Of a DNA stretch of 64,000 nucleotides, positions 9,274 through 17,393 are shown one piece after another. Origin of the DNA: UBA11891 sp049890035 (GTDB lineage: Bacteria; Bacteroidota; Bacteroidia; Flavobacteriales; Flavobacteriaceae); assembly GCA_049890035.1 (NCBI GenBank), contig JBMHCG010000029.1, positions 90,333 through 154,332 of the forward strand, written 5' to 3'. The notes under the pieces were generated by a model. That model worked only from the letters and a program-made list of their open reading frames with translations. It did no database searches and was not told the DNA's origin. Numbering within the stretch: the first letter of the stretch is position 1; each line of letters opens with the position of its first letter. A program made the translations under genes and the position numbers.

Positions 9274-11526
9274 ATGACAACATTTAAAACGAAAGTAGGA
9301 CGTAGAGCATTCATCAGAAACATATCTTTCGCTGGCGGTGGTATGATGATCGGATTCAATTGGTTGGCCTCTTGCAACACCAGCCCAGAAAAAATAAAGG
9401 AATTACCAAAAGCATGGTTCAAGATTAACGGATTTTTAAAAATTGGCGACAATGGCCGAGTCACCATCCAATCTCCAAACCCTGAAATTGGACAAAATGT
9501 TAAAACGTCTATGCCCATGTTGGTGGCCGAAGAACTGGATACTGATTGGGACCAAGTAATCGTTGAACAAGCCCCTTTGGATGTTAGCCAATACAAATGG
9601 CAGGTAGCTGGTGGGAGTCGTTCCATCAGCTCCAGTTGGGAACCCCTTCGCATGGCGGGAGCAACCGCTCGGCAAATGCTTTTGACAGCCGCCGCCACAC
9701 AATGGCAGGTGCCCGTGGAAGAATTGACTACTGTCAGCGGGATTATTTCACATACCGCCTCTGGAAAAAAAGCCCACTACGGTCAAATGGCTGCAGCAGC
9801 AGCCCAGTTGGAGGTTCCAGAATCGGTGACACTCAAAGATATTAAAGACTACAAAATTATTGGACAGTCCAAAAAGAACGTGGATGGACAAAAAATTGTC
9901 ACGGGTCAACCCCTTTTTGGATTGGATACCTACAAAGAGGGAATGCTGACAGCCATGATTGTGCACGCCCCAGCTTTTGGCAAAACACTAAAATCCATGA
10001 ATGGCGAAGCCGTGGCCAATATGCCAGGGATTGAAGCTGTTTTTCCAATGACAGTGTTTTCCGATGCAGAACCTCAAAGTGCTTTTGACACTTCTGCTTT
10101 CAATAAAATGGCAGTGGTTGTAGGTCGCTCAACCTGGGAAGTGATGCAAGCCAAAAAGGCACTGCAAGTAGATTGGGAAAATACACCTGAACGAAATTTA
10201 AATTTGGAACTCTTTGGACGTAGCTCGAATAAAAAATACCCCGCAGGACTCGAAAATACCAGCGATCACAAGGCACTAATGGCCTCCTTTGACTTTGGTG
10301 ACAAACGTTTGGAAACTTTCCGCAAAGACGGGAATCCTTCAAAAGCATTTGCACAAGCTGCAAAAATCATCGAGCGGACCTATACCGCCCCTTTTCGGGC
10401 ACACAACACCCTGGAACCGATGAACTTTTATGCCGATGTAACGGATGAAAAGGTATTTGTAGAGGGACCTGTGCAAACGCCGGAATGGACCGAAAGCAGT
10501 CTGTCCCGCCGCCTGGGGGTACCCAAAGAAAAAATAGAGGTGCATTTGACCCGAATGGGAGGTGGATTTGGACGCAGACTCTATGGTCATTTTGTGACTG
10601 AGGCCGCCCTGATTTCGCAGCAAGTCAAAGCCCCAGTAAAGTTGGTATATACCCGCGAAGACGACATGACTTTCGGGACTTACCGCCCAACCTATTCCCT
10701 AAAATATCGAGCGGCTCTGGATAATAACAACAATTTGACCGCCCTACATGTTGTGGGGGTGGGTATTCCTGAAAAAGCGCTTTACGAAAACCGTTTTCCA
10801 GCGGGTACGATCGATCATTTTTTGGCCGAAGGCTGGGAAGGTGATTCCAATATCACCACTGGAGCTTATCGGGCACCACGCTCCAACTTTGCTGCGAGTG
10901 CCGAACAATCTTTTTTGGATGAGGTAGCCGAAGCTGCCAGTAAAGATCCCATCGATTTTCGATTGCAGCTATTAGAACGAGCCAAAAACGATCCTGTGGG
11001 TGAACGCAACGATTACGACCCTGCGCGGATGGCAGCTGTGTTGAATTTGGTCAAAGAAAAATCAAGATGGGGCCAAGCAGGTACCGAGAATTTAAAGCGT
11101 GGCGTGGCAGTCTATTTCTGTCATAATTCTTATGTGGCCAATGTGGTTGATCTTGAAATGAATGGAAAAACCCCTGTGATCAATGATGTCTATGTGGCTG
11201 TCGATTGCGGCATCGTCGTCAACCCCGATGCAGCCACCAATCTTGCCGAAGGGGGAACAGTCGATGGAATTGGAAACGCCTTGTATGGTCAAATGACCTT
11301 TGTAGATGGTGTGCCACAGCAAGACAATTTTGACCGTTACCGACTCATTCGGCATCATGAATCTCCTAAAAACATTCATGTTGATTTTGTAAAAAGTGAT
11401 ATTGCGCCCACAGGTATGGGCGAACCTCCCTTGCCACCGGTGCAAGCAGCCCTGGCCAATGCGATTTACCGTGCTAGTGGCAAACGGGTCTATCACCAGC
11501 CTTTTATTAACGAACTCAACGCCTAG
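9274..11526 (+). CDS. iorB: Molybdopterin-binding large subunit of a molybdenum hydroxylase (IorB type)
   Basis: 750 residues. The N-terminus carries GRRAFIRNISFAGGGMMIG, a twin-arginine-like signal, so the enzyme is probably carried folded across the inner membrane together with the small subunit, which has no signal of its own. Family motifs visible are TRMGGGFGRRLYGHF (molybdopterin loop), GAYRAPRSNFA, and near the end APTGMGEPPLPP with the catalytic Glu of the xanthine dehydrogenase family. Enzymes of this type hydroxylate N-heterocycles or oxidise aldehydes; the substrate cannot be read from sequence. It sits 13 nt after the 2Fe-2S subunit and 12 nt before moeA, so enzyme and cofactor genes are probably made together. 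Confidence 0.93.
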   Translation: MTTFKTKVGRRAFIRNISFAGGGMMIGFNWLASCNTSPEKIKELPKAWFKINGFLKIGDNGRVTIQSPNPEIGQNVKTSMPMLVAEELDTDWDQVIVEQAPLDVSQYKWQVAGGSRSISSSWEPLRMAGATARQMLLTAAATQWQVPVEELTTVSGIISHTASGKKAHYGQMAAAAAQLEVPESVTLKDIKDYKIIGQSKKNVDGQKIVTGQPLFGLDTYKEGMLTAMIVHAPAFGKTLKSMNGEAVANMPGIEAVFPMTVFSDAEPQSAFDTSAFNKMAVVVGRSTWEVMQAKKALQVDWENTPERNLNLELFGRSSNKKYPAGLENTSDHKALMASFDFGDKRLETFRKDGNPSKAFAQAAKIIERTYTAPFRAHNTLEPMNFYADVTDEKVFVEGPVQTPEWTESSLSRRLGVPKEKIEVHLTRMGGGFGRRLYGHFVTEAALISQQVKAPVKLVYTREDDMTFGTYRPTYSLKYRAALDNNNNLTALHVVGVGIPEKALYENRFPAGTIDHFLAEGWEGDSNITTGAYRAPRSNFAASAEQSFLDEVAEAASKDPIDFRLQLLERAKNDPVGERNDYDPARMAAVLNLVKEKSRWGQAGTENLKRGVAVYFCHNSYVANVVDLEMNGKTPVINDVYVAVDCGIVVNPDAATNLAEGGTVDGIGNALYGQMTFVDGVPQQDNFDRYRLIRHHESPKNIHVDFVKSDIAPTGMGEPPLPPVQAALANAIYRASGKRVYHQPFINELNA

Positions 11527-11538
11527 GCAGCAAGGGGT

Positions 11539-12717
11539 ATGATCTCAGTTGAAGAAGCACTAAGCATCGTTGCTGCTGCTGCGATTCAACCCAAAACTGT
11601 AACGCAAAGCGTGGACACTTCCCTTTGTGGAATGACCTTAGCGGCAGATGTTAGGGCTCCTATGGCGCTCCCACCATTTTCACAATCTGCCATGGATGGT
11701 TATGCAGTACACTGGCATGAGAATCCGAATTATAAAGTCATTGGAGAAGTACAAGCAGGTTCCGCAGCGACTTTCGTTTTGGAAGTAGGGCAGGCCGTTC
11801 GCATATTTACTGGGGCCAAGGTTCCAGATACCGCCAATGCGGTGGTTATGCAAGAAAAAGTAAAACGGACAGCCAACACCCTACAAGCTATGGCTCCCAT
11901 ACGTATCGGTCAAAGCATCCGCCCCAAAGGAGGACAATTGGGTCAGGGGGACTTGGTTTTTTCAAAGGGTACGCTTATCAATCCTCCAGCACTGGGTTTA
12001 CTATTGAGCTTAGGAATTAAAAGTGTTCCAGTCTGTCAGCAACCTTCTGTGGCTATTGTTGTGACGGGAGACGAATTGGTTTCACCCGGTCAACCCCTTG
12101 CGGCTGGCCAAGTGTATGAAAGTAATAGCTGTGTACTACAAGCAGCACTGCAACAATTGGGATGCAAGTCGCCCCAACTGTTTTACGCTCCGGACAATCG
12201 TCAGGCAACCGATATAGCTTTAACACAGGCCCTGGAATTGGATTTGGTTTTGATTTCAGGAGGCATTTCGGTAGGTGACTATGATTTTGTTGGCGATAGT
12301 TTGACTGGATTGGGTGTTGAAACGTTGTTTTATAAAGTGCGCCAAAAACCGGGCAAACCCCTGTTTTTTGGGTTAAAGAACCAAACCCCTGTCTTTGCCC
12401 TGCCAGGCAATCCAGCTTCTACACTCAATTGTTTTTATATATATGTAGTTCCCTTACTGCATCGTCTTATGGGTCGTTCGTCCTTGGGTTTGCTGCGTAA
12501 AAATTTAAAGCTGACCCACTCCTACGAAAACAAATTGGGGCGTGCTTTGTTTCTCAAAGCGACAGCTATTGATCGTCATGTGACAGTCATTGACGAAATG
12601 AACTCAGCCAGTTTACAAAGTTTTGCCACTGCTAATGCTTTGGTTTATATAGCGGCAGCCACTAGAAATTGCCATGAAGGAGCCATTGTACAAACCTGGA
12701 TGCTGCCAAGACCATGA
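11539..12717 (+). CDS. moeA: Molybdopterin molybdenumtransferase MoeA
   Basis: 392 residues, typical for MoeA. Visible motifs are PPFSQSAMDGYAVHW, RIFTGAKVPD, VVTGDELVSPGQPL, LISGGISVGDYDFV and ALPGNPASTLNCF, covering the N-terminal domain and the MogA-like domain that binds adenylylated molybdopterin. It inserts molybdate into molybdopterin-AMP, releasing AMP, the last shared step of molybdenum cofactor synthesis. The partner activity (MogA) is supplied by the C-terminal half of the fusion at 14899-15801. The stop overlaps the start of the next gene by 4 nt (ATGA), which supports translational coupling. Confidence 0.95.
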   Translation: MISVEEALSIVAAAAIQPKTVTQSVDTSLCGMTLAADVRAPMALPPFSQSAMDGYAVHWHENPNYKVIGEVQAGSAATFVLEVGQAVRIFTGAKVPDTANAVVMQEKVKRTANTLQAMAPIRIGQSIRPKGGQLGQGDLVFSKGTLINPPALGLLLSLGIKSVPVCQQPSVAIVVTGDELVSPGQPLAAGQVYESNSCVLQAALQQLGCKSPQLFYAPDNRQATDIALTQALELDLVLISGGISVGDYDFVGDSLTGLGVETLFYKVRQKPGKPLFFGLKNQTPVFALPGNPASTLNCFYIYVVPLLHRLMGRSSLGLLRKNLKLTHSYENKLGRALFLKATAIDRHVTVIDEMNSASLQSFATANALVYIAAATRNCHEGAIVQTWMLPRP

Positions 12718-13445
12718 CCGAAGGAATGATTTTCTTTTTCGTACTGTTGCCTTTTGTTTCCTTTCTGTATGCAAGTGTTGGTCATGGTGGTGCTTCGGGC
12801 TATTTGGCCTTGATGGCTTTGTTTTCTATGGCTCCCGATACCATGAAACAAACAGCATTGTTACTCAATATTTTTGTGGCGGGTATCGCTTTTTTGCAAT
12901 ATAACAGTGCAGGCTATTTTCGTTGGCGCTTGTTTGTATGGTTTGCGCTGGGCTCAATTCCTGCGGCCTATTGGGGCGGTACTTTTCAGATTGAACCGAC
13001 CTTGTATAAAAAAATATTGGGTCTGTTGTTACTTTTTGCCATTCTTCGAATTCTATGGGCTCCGGCTGCACCCACCCAAATAAAAAAGGCACCCCCCTGG
13101 GTGTCGGTATTGATGGGTGCCTCCATTGGGTTTTTCTCCGGACTGATTGGCATTGGAGGGGGTATCATATTGACCCCCTTGTTGATATTACTCAATTGGG
13201 CGGATGTCAAACAAGCTGCTGCGGTATCTGCTATCTTTATCTGGGTCAATTCGGCAGCTGCTTTGGGCGGTATGTTTTTTTCGGGTGTCCATCTGTCCGC
13301 TAATGTCATACCCATGGTAAGTATAGCCTTCTTGGGCGGTTGGGCAGGCAGTTATTACGGCGCAAGAAAATGGAAAAAAAATAGGCTGGAACAATTTTTA
13401 GCTGTAGTATTGATTGCAGCATCGATTAAATTATGTGTATTTTGA
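12714..13445 (+). CDS. TauE/SafE (TSUP) family membrane transporter inside the molybdopterin operon
   Basis: 243 residues with about seven to eight hydrophobic segments. The two family repeats are visible: ASVGHGGASGYLALMALFSM near the N-terminus and ASIGFFSGLIGIGGGIILTP in the middle, each with the Gly-rich turn of TSUP carriers. These move sulfur-containing anions such as sulfite, thiosulfate or organosulfonates across the inner membrane. It overlaps moeA by 4 nt and moaD by 13 nt, so it is locked into the operon. Its place between moeA and the sulfur-carrier gene suggests a role in anion or sulfur supply, or sulfite removal, during cofactor synthesis; this is inference. A role in molybdate uptake is possible, since no modABC genes lie in the window. 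Confidence 0.9.
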   Translation: MTEGMIFFFVLLPFVSFLYASVGHGGASGYLALMALFSMAPDTMKQTALLLNIFVAGIAFLQYNSAGYFRWRLFVWFALGSIPAAYWGGTFQIEPTLYKKILGLLLLFAILRILWAPAAPTQIKKAPPWVSVLMGASIGFFSGLIGIGGGIILTPLLILLNWADVKQAAAVSAIFIWVNSAAALGGMFFSGVHLSANVIPMVSIAFLGGWAGSYYGARKWKKNRLEQFLAVVLIAASIKLCVF

Positions 13446-13678
13446 AACAAATAACTGTGAACTATTACGGCAAACTCACTGAAATGGTAGGTACCCATAA
13501 GGAGCAAGTGCAGACGACTGCCAAGACGATTGGTGATTTTTCTCATTTCTTGACAGAACGCCATCCCGCCTTATTGGGGATGACCCTGCAAGTTGCACAA
13601 AACAATCATATTGAAACGGCAGAAGCCCTTTTGTCTTCCGATGGGGTTGACGTTTTCCCACCTTTTTCTGGGGGTTAG
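13433..13678 (+). CDS. moaD: Molybdopterin synthase sulfur carrier subunit MoaD
   Basis: 81 residues with the ubiquitin-like pattern of MoaD: the first strand ITVNYYGKLTEMVG, the middle FLTERHPALLGM, and the C-terminal strand ending VFPPFSGG. The terminal Gly-Gly is the site adenylylated by MoeB and then thiocarboxylated. It gives sulfur to the dithiolene of molybdopterin in complex with MoaE, encoded two genes downstream. Its start lies inside the end of the TSUP gene (13-nt overlap) and its stop is 3 nt before the moeB start. Confidence 0.92.
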   Translation: MCILKQITVNYYGKLTEMVGTHKEQVQTTAKTIGDFSHFLTERHPALLGMTLQVAQNNHIETAEALLSSDGVDVFPPFSGG

Positions 13679-13681
13679 TTT

Positions 13682-14455
13682 ATGGTTCGATACAGTCGGC
13701 ATATCGATTTACGGGAAGTGGGTCCCAGCGGGCAGCGCAAGCTATCCAAAGCCAAAGTCTTAGTGGTCGGTGCTGGAGGATTGGGTGTGCCTGTTTTACT
13801 TTATTTGACTGCTGCTGGTGTGGGCAGACTGGGTATCGTTGATCCAGATCGTATATCGGTGGACAATTTGCAGCGTCAAGTCCTGTACAGAGAAATTGAT
13901 CTCAAAAAAATGAAAGCTGAAGTAGCACAAGAATTGCTCCAAGCAAGGAATAGTGAGATCGATTTGCGTGTGTATCCCGTACCTTTTTCTCTTGACAATG
14001 CGCTCCATTTGGTCGAAAGCTATGATGTAGTAGTCGACTGCACGGATAATTTTCGTACCCGTTATTTGATCAATGACGCTTGTGTCAAACAAGACAAACC
14101 ACTGGTTTTTGCTGCTATATATAAATTCGAAGGTCAGTTGGGTGTTTTTAATTTTCAGCATGGACCAACCTATCGCTGCTTGTTTCCAAAACCACCCCAA
14201 GCTGGAGAAGTTCCCAACTGCGAGGACAATGGCGTTTTGGGCGTTTTACCTGGAGTCATGGGGATGTATCAGGCCAATGAAGTTTTGAAAATCATCCTGG
14301 GGCTAGGAAACATACTATCAGGTATATTGATGACTGTCAATCTTTTGACCCTTGACCAAAAACGGTTTACCTTTATGCGAAATGAAGCGGATGTAAATCG
14401 CATCAAAAACAGACCACTGCAAGCGGTCGAAATCGATGATTGTAAGCTGTTTTAA
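13682..14455 (+). CDS. moeB: MoeB/ThiF-type adenylyltransferase for MoaD, zinc cysteines missing
   Basis: 257 residues. The start YSRHIDLREVGPSGQRKL, the nucleotide-binding VLVVGAGGLGVPVLLYL, the catalytic-Arg segment DNLQRQVLYR and DCTDNFRTRYLIND identify a MoeB/ThiF/HesA E1-like enzyme that adenylylates the MoaD C-terminus. MoeB proteins normally hold zinc with two CxxC pairs. Here the first pair is reduced to one Cys (GPTYRCLFPKPP) and the C-terminal tail (TFMRNEADVNRIKNRPLQ) has no Cys pair, only a single Cys four residues from the end. The NCEDNGVLGVLPG segment with the conserved Cys is kept. There is no rhodanese domain. It lies between moaD and moaE with spacings of 3 nt and 0 nt. Confidence 0.92.
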   Translation: MVRYSRHIDLREVGPSGQRKLSKAKVLVVGAGGLGVPVLLYLTAAGVGRLGIVDPDRISVDNLQRQVLYREIDLKKMKAEVAQELLQARNSEIDLRVYPVPFSLDNALHLVESYDVVVDCTDNFRTRYLINDACVKQDKPLVFAAIYKFEGQLGVFNFQHGPTYRCLFPKPPQAGEVPNCEDNGVLGVLPGVMGMYQANEVLKIILGLGNILSGILMTVNLLTLDQKRFTFMRNEADVNRIKNRPLQAVEIDDCKLF

Positions 14456-14899
14456 ATGGAAAAAAAGATCAAAAATATATTTATAGAGGGGGCCATTCCA
14501 CCAGAAAAAATAGCAACATCCATTGCCGCTCATCAAAGTAAAACAGGGATTGGTGGCCACTGCATTTTTTTGGGCCAAGTACGGGCCGATGTGGTTGCTG
14601 ACAAAACGGTACAAGCTATAGAATATACCGCTCAACAAACCATGGCCAACCAACTATGCCATGATATCAAAGAGCGGGCTTTTGACAAATATCCCATTCA
14701 TTGTATGCATATCTATCACAGTTTGGGTACCGTAGCCGCAGGAGACCTGTGTTTTTTCGTTTTTGTTTCTGCTAGCCACCGTACAGATTTGTATGTGGCT
14801 TTAGAGGAAATCGTTCAAGAAATTAAAGATCGCTTACCCATTTTTGGCAAGGAAATTTTTGAAGATGCTACCCATCAATGGAAAAAGAATAAAAATTAA
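14456..14899 (+). CDS. moaE: Molybdopterin synthase catalytic subunit MoaE
   Basis: 147 residues. The MoaE pattern is clear: GGHCIFLGQVRAD, AIEYTAQQTMANQLC, HIYHSLGTVAAGDLCFFVFVSASHR and the C-terminal LPIFGKEIFEDATHQWKK, which carries the active-site lysines. It converts cyclic pyranopterin monophosphate to molybdopterin by adding two sulfurs from MoaD thiocarboxylate. The ATG follows the moeB stop directly and the stop overlaps the ATG of the moaC-mogA fusion by 1 nt. Confidence 0.93.
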   Translation: MEKKIKNIFIEGAIPPEKIATSIAAHQSKTGIGGHCIFLGQVRADVVADKTVQAIEYTAQQTMANQLCHDIKERAFDKYPIHCMHIYHSLGTVAAGDLCFFVFVSASHRTDLYVALEEIVQEIKDRLPIFGKEIFEDATHQWKKNKN

Positions 14900-15801
14900 T
14901 GGTTGATATAACACATAAACAAAACACCCTGCGAATCGCCACAGCCCAAGCCATAGTTAGGGTTAGCAGTACGCAAACAATGGATGCTATTCGGAATGGA
15001 GAAATACCCAAAGGGGATGTTTTTGAAATGAGTAAAGCAGCGGGGTTGTTGGGGGTCAAAAAGACACCGGAGCTATTACCCGATTGCCATCCGATCCCTA
15101 TTGAATACACCGCTTTTACTTTTCAAATGGAGGGTTTGGCTATTCATATAGTGTGTACCATCAAAACGATTTACAAAACCGGTGTTGAGGTCGAAGCCAT
15201 GCATGGGGCATCTATTGCAGCCTTGAATATGTATGACATGCTAAAGCCGATCGACAAGCAGGTTCAGATTGAAAAAATTAGCTTGTTATCCAAAGTTGGT
15301 GGGAAGTCTAGTTTGCCCAAATATTCCACCGATCTACGGGCAGCCGTTATCGTTTGTTCTGATACTATTGCGGCAGGAAAAGGGGAGGATCAAGCAGGAA
15401 AGGCTTTGTGTGAATTGTTAACATCGCATGGCTTGACGATGGCCAATTACCAAGTCATCCCAGACGAATTGACTGCCATCCAATCAACAGCACAGTTGAT
15501 TTGTTCACAAGCAGATTTGATTGTTTTTACAGGGGGTACAGGTGTATCTCCCAGAGACAATACCCCCGAAGCATTGATAGACCTGCTCGACAAGCGACTG
15601 CCAGGAGTGGAAGAAACTATGCGGGCTTATGGACAGAACAGAACCCCAGTAGCCATGTTTTCTCGTTCGGTAGCAGGTATTATGGGCGACAGCATCTTAC
15701 TGGCACTCCCCGGATCAACCAAGGGCGCCGTAGAATCGTTGGAAGCGGTATTTCCATCGCTTTTGCATTTGTTTGACGTTTTAAAAGGCCAACGTCACTG
15801 A
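14899..15801 (+). CDS. moaCB: Bifunctional MoaC-MogA/MoaB fusion
   Basis: 300 residues in two domains. Residues 1-145 are MoaC, cyclic pyranopterin monophosphate synthase: MVDITHKQNTLRIATA, the central LLPDCHPIPIEYT (catalytic-pocket residues) and GVEVEAMHGASIAALNMYDMLK. Residues about 155-300 are MogA/MoaB, molybdopterin adenylyltransferase: AAVIVCSDTIAAGKGEDQAG, DLIVFTGGTGVSPRDNTPEA and LPGSTKGAVESL. MoaC-MoaB fusions of this type are known in bacteria; here the fusion couples the first committed step with the activation step. It overlaps moaE by 1 nt and moaA by 3 nt. Confidence 0.94.
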   Translation: MVDITHKQNTLRIATAQAIVRVSSTQTMDAIRNGEIPKGDVFEMSKAAGLLGVKKTPELLPDCHPIPIEYTAFTFQMEGLAIHIVCTIKTIYKTGVEVEAMHGASIAALNMYDMLKPIDKQVQIEKISLLSKVGGKSSLPKYSTDLRAAVIVCSDTIAAGKGEDQAGKALCELLTSHGLTMANYQVIPDELTAIQSTAQLICSQADLIVFTGGTGVSPRDNTPEALIDLLDKRLPGVEETMRAYGQNRTPVAMFSRSVAGIMGDSILLALPGSTKGAVESLEAVFPSLLHLFDVLKGQRH

Positions 15802-16808
15802 TGGAGAATACCCAGTCATTGCTTAGGGATTCATTTGGGCGGCAGCACAATTATCTCCGTATTTCATTGACAGAAAAATGCAACCTGCGCTGTACCTACT
15901 GTATGCCTGCAGAAGGGGTGCCGCTCACTCCTTCTAAAGATTTGATGACCGCCCATGAATTGTTTGAACTGGCCAGCATTTTTACCGCCCACGGTGTTGA
16001 TAAAATTCGATTAACGGGAGGGGAACCCCTGGTGCGAAAAGACTTTCTTCAGATTCTACAAAAACTGGCCACCTTACCTGTTTCCTTAACATTAACCACC
16101 AATGCTGTATTGGTCGATCGATTTATTGTAGATTTCAAAGCGGCTGGATTGCGAAAAATAAATGTTAGCTTGGATACCCTTAATCCCCTGCGATTTCAAA
16201 AAATCACCCTAAAATCCAATTTCGAACAGGTCAAGAAAAATCTGGAATTATTGATTCATGAAGGTTTTGATGTTAAGATCAATGTGGTTTTGCTAAAAGG
16301 GGTAAATGATGACGAAATCATTCATTTCGTCAAGTGGACAGCGGAACAAGCTTATCACATTCGTTTTATTGAATTTATGCCTTTTGATGGAAACAATTGG
16401 GATCGGTCAAAAACCGTTGGACTCAAAGAAATTCAAAAGCAGATCAGCAGTCATTTCGGAGACGACCAAATTGTATCCTTACCGGGTGAAGCCAATGACA
16501 CCTCCAAAAACTTTAAGATAAAAGGTTTTACAGGGACGTATGGAGTCATTAGTACAGTAACCAACCCTTTTTGCGACAGTTGCAATAGACTGAGGTTGAC
16601 GGCCAATGGGAGGATTCGGAATTGTCTTTTTTCAGAAAAGGAATCGGACCTGTTAGCGGCGCTTCGTTCTGGGCAACCCGTTGAACCCATCATCGAAAAA
16701 GTTATACGGGCCAAGCATGCGGTTCGCTCCGGTCTTGATTCTCCCTCTGCATTTGCGGATCCGGCCCGTCATAGTAAGAATCGATCAATGATCCGAATTG
16801 GTGGTTGA
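15801..16808 (+). CDS. moaA: GTP 3',8-cyclase MoaA (radical SAM)
   Basis: 335 residues. The radical-SAM cluster motif CNLRCTYC lies near residue 28, the second 4Fe-4S site is CDSCNRLRLTANGRIRNC at about residues 255-272, and the protein ends in the conserved Gly-Gly (RIGG) required for activity in this family. It converts GTP to 3',8-cyclo-GTP, the first step of molybdopterin synthesis. The TGATG junction with moaCB couples their translation. The gene is the last of the plus-strand operon and runs 24 nt into the end of the convergent mocA gene, so there is no room for a terminator between them. Confidence 0.95.
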   Translation: MENTQSLLRDSFGRQHNYLRISLTEKCNLRCTYCMPAEGVPLTPSKDLMTAHELFELASIFTAHGVDKIRLTGGEPLVRKDFLQILQKLATLPVSLTLTTNAVLVDRFIVDFKAAGLRKINVSLDTLNPLRFQKITLKSNFEQVKKNLELLIHEGFDVKINVVLLKGVNDDEIIHFVKWTAEQAYHIRFIEFMPFDGNNWDRSKTVGLKEIQKQISSHFGDDQIVSLPGEANDTSKNFKIKGFTGTYGVISTVTNPFCDSCNRLRLTANGRIRNCLFSEKESDLLAALRSGQPVEPIIEKVIRAKHAVRSGLDSPSAFADPARHSKNRSMIRIGG

Positions 16809-17393
16809 TTTTAGCAGTCGTTCATACTGCTCAGGCGTATCCATATCCACCAACTTATATCCAGCCATAAGGTATTGCACATGATGGCTATATTTTTTAA
16901 CCACTGCTTTGGCACCCTCATCTCCTGAAAGGCCTGCTAACTCATGAAAGTAATCTTTGTCAAACAAAACAGGGATGCCTTTCCAACCGGTATCGGATTG
17001 GGATACAATGATGTGTTTTTGTTGGGGTCGAAACTGAGTCAAAAGCTGATTAAGATAGTCCGCATCGACTAGCGGCTGGTCTATCGTGGTAAAAAGCACT
17101 CCCTCAGGCAGCTGGGTTTGTCGCATTAGGGATTGAACAGCAAAGGCGATGCTACTGCCCATGCCTTGATTCCAATGAGAATGTATAACTGTTTTGATGG
17201 TTTTATTGGTGACACGGGGGGCGATCTGTGCTGCCTTTGAACCCAATAGAAGGGTAATGGGTTGCTGTAGTTTTTGGAGGGTTTCGATTCTGTTTTCCAA
17301 GAGGGTGCTATGCCCCCAGGGTAACAAGGGTTTGGGCTTTCCCATCCGTGAAGAACCGCCAGCGGCCAGCAGTACGAGGGCAATTTCAGTCAT
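16785..17393 (-). CDS. mocA: MocA-like molybdenum cofactor nucleotidyltransferase
   Basis: About 202 residues from the ATG at 17393; two in-frame GTG codons lie just upstream but the ATG matches the family start (TEIALVLLAAGGSSRMGKPK). This N-terminus is the nucleotide-binding loop of MobA/MocA-type NTP transferases, and FTTIDQPLVDADYLN holds the metal-binding Asp region. MocA makes the cytosine dinucleotide form of the cofactor that IorAB-type hydroxylases use, which fits the genes across the junction. Its start overlaps the end of xdhC by 8 nt, so the two are co-translated, and its 3' end overlaps the end of moaA on the other strand. Confidence 0.88.
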   Translation of the reverse strand: MTEIALVLLAAGGSSRMGKPKPLLPWGHSTLLENRIETLQKLQQPITLLLGSKAAQIAPRVTNKTIKTVIHSHWNQGMGSSIAFAVQSLMRQTQLPEGVLFTTIDQPLVDADYLNQLLTQFRPQQKHIIVSQSDTGWKGIPVLFDKDYFHELAGLSGDEGAKAVVKKYSHHVQYLMAGYKLVDMDTPEQYERLLKSTTNSDH

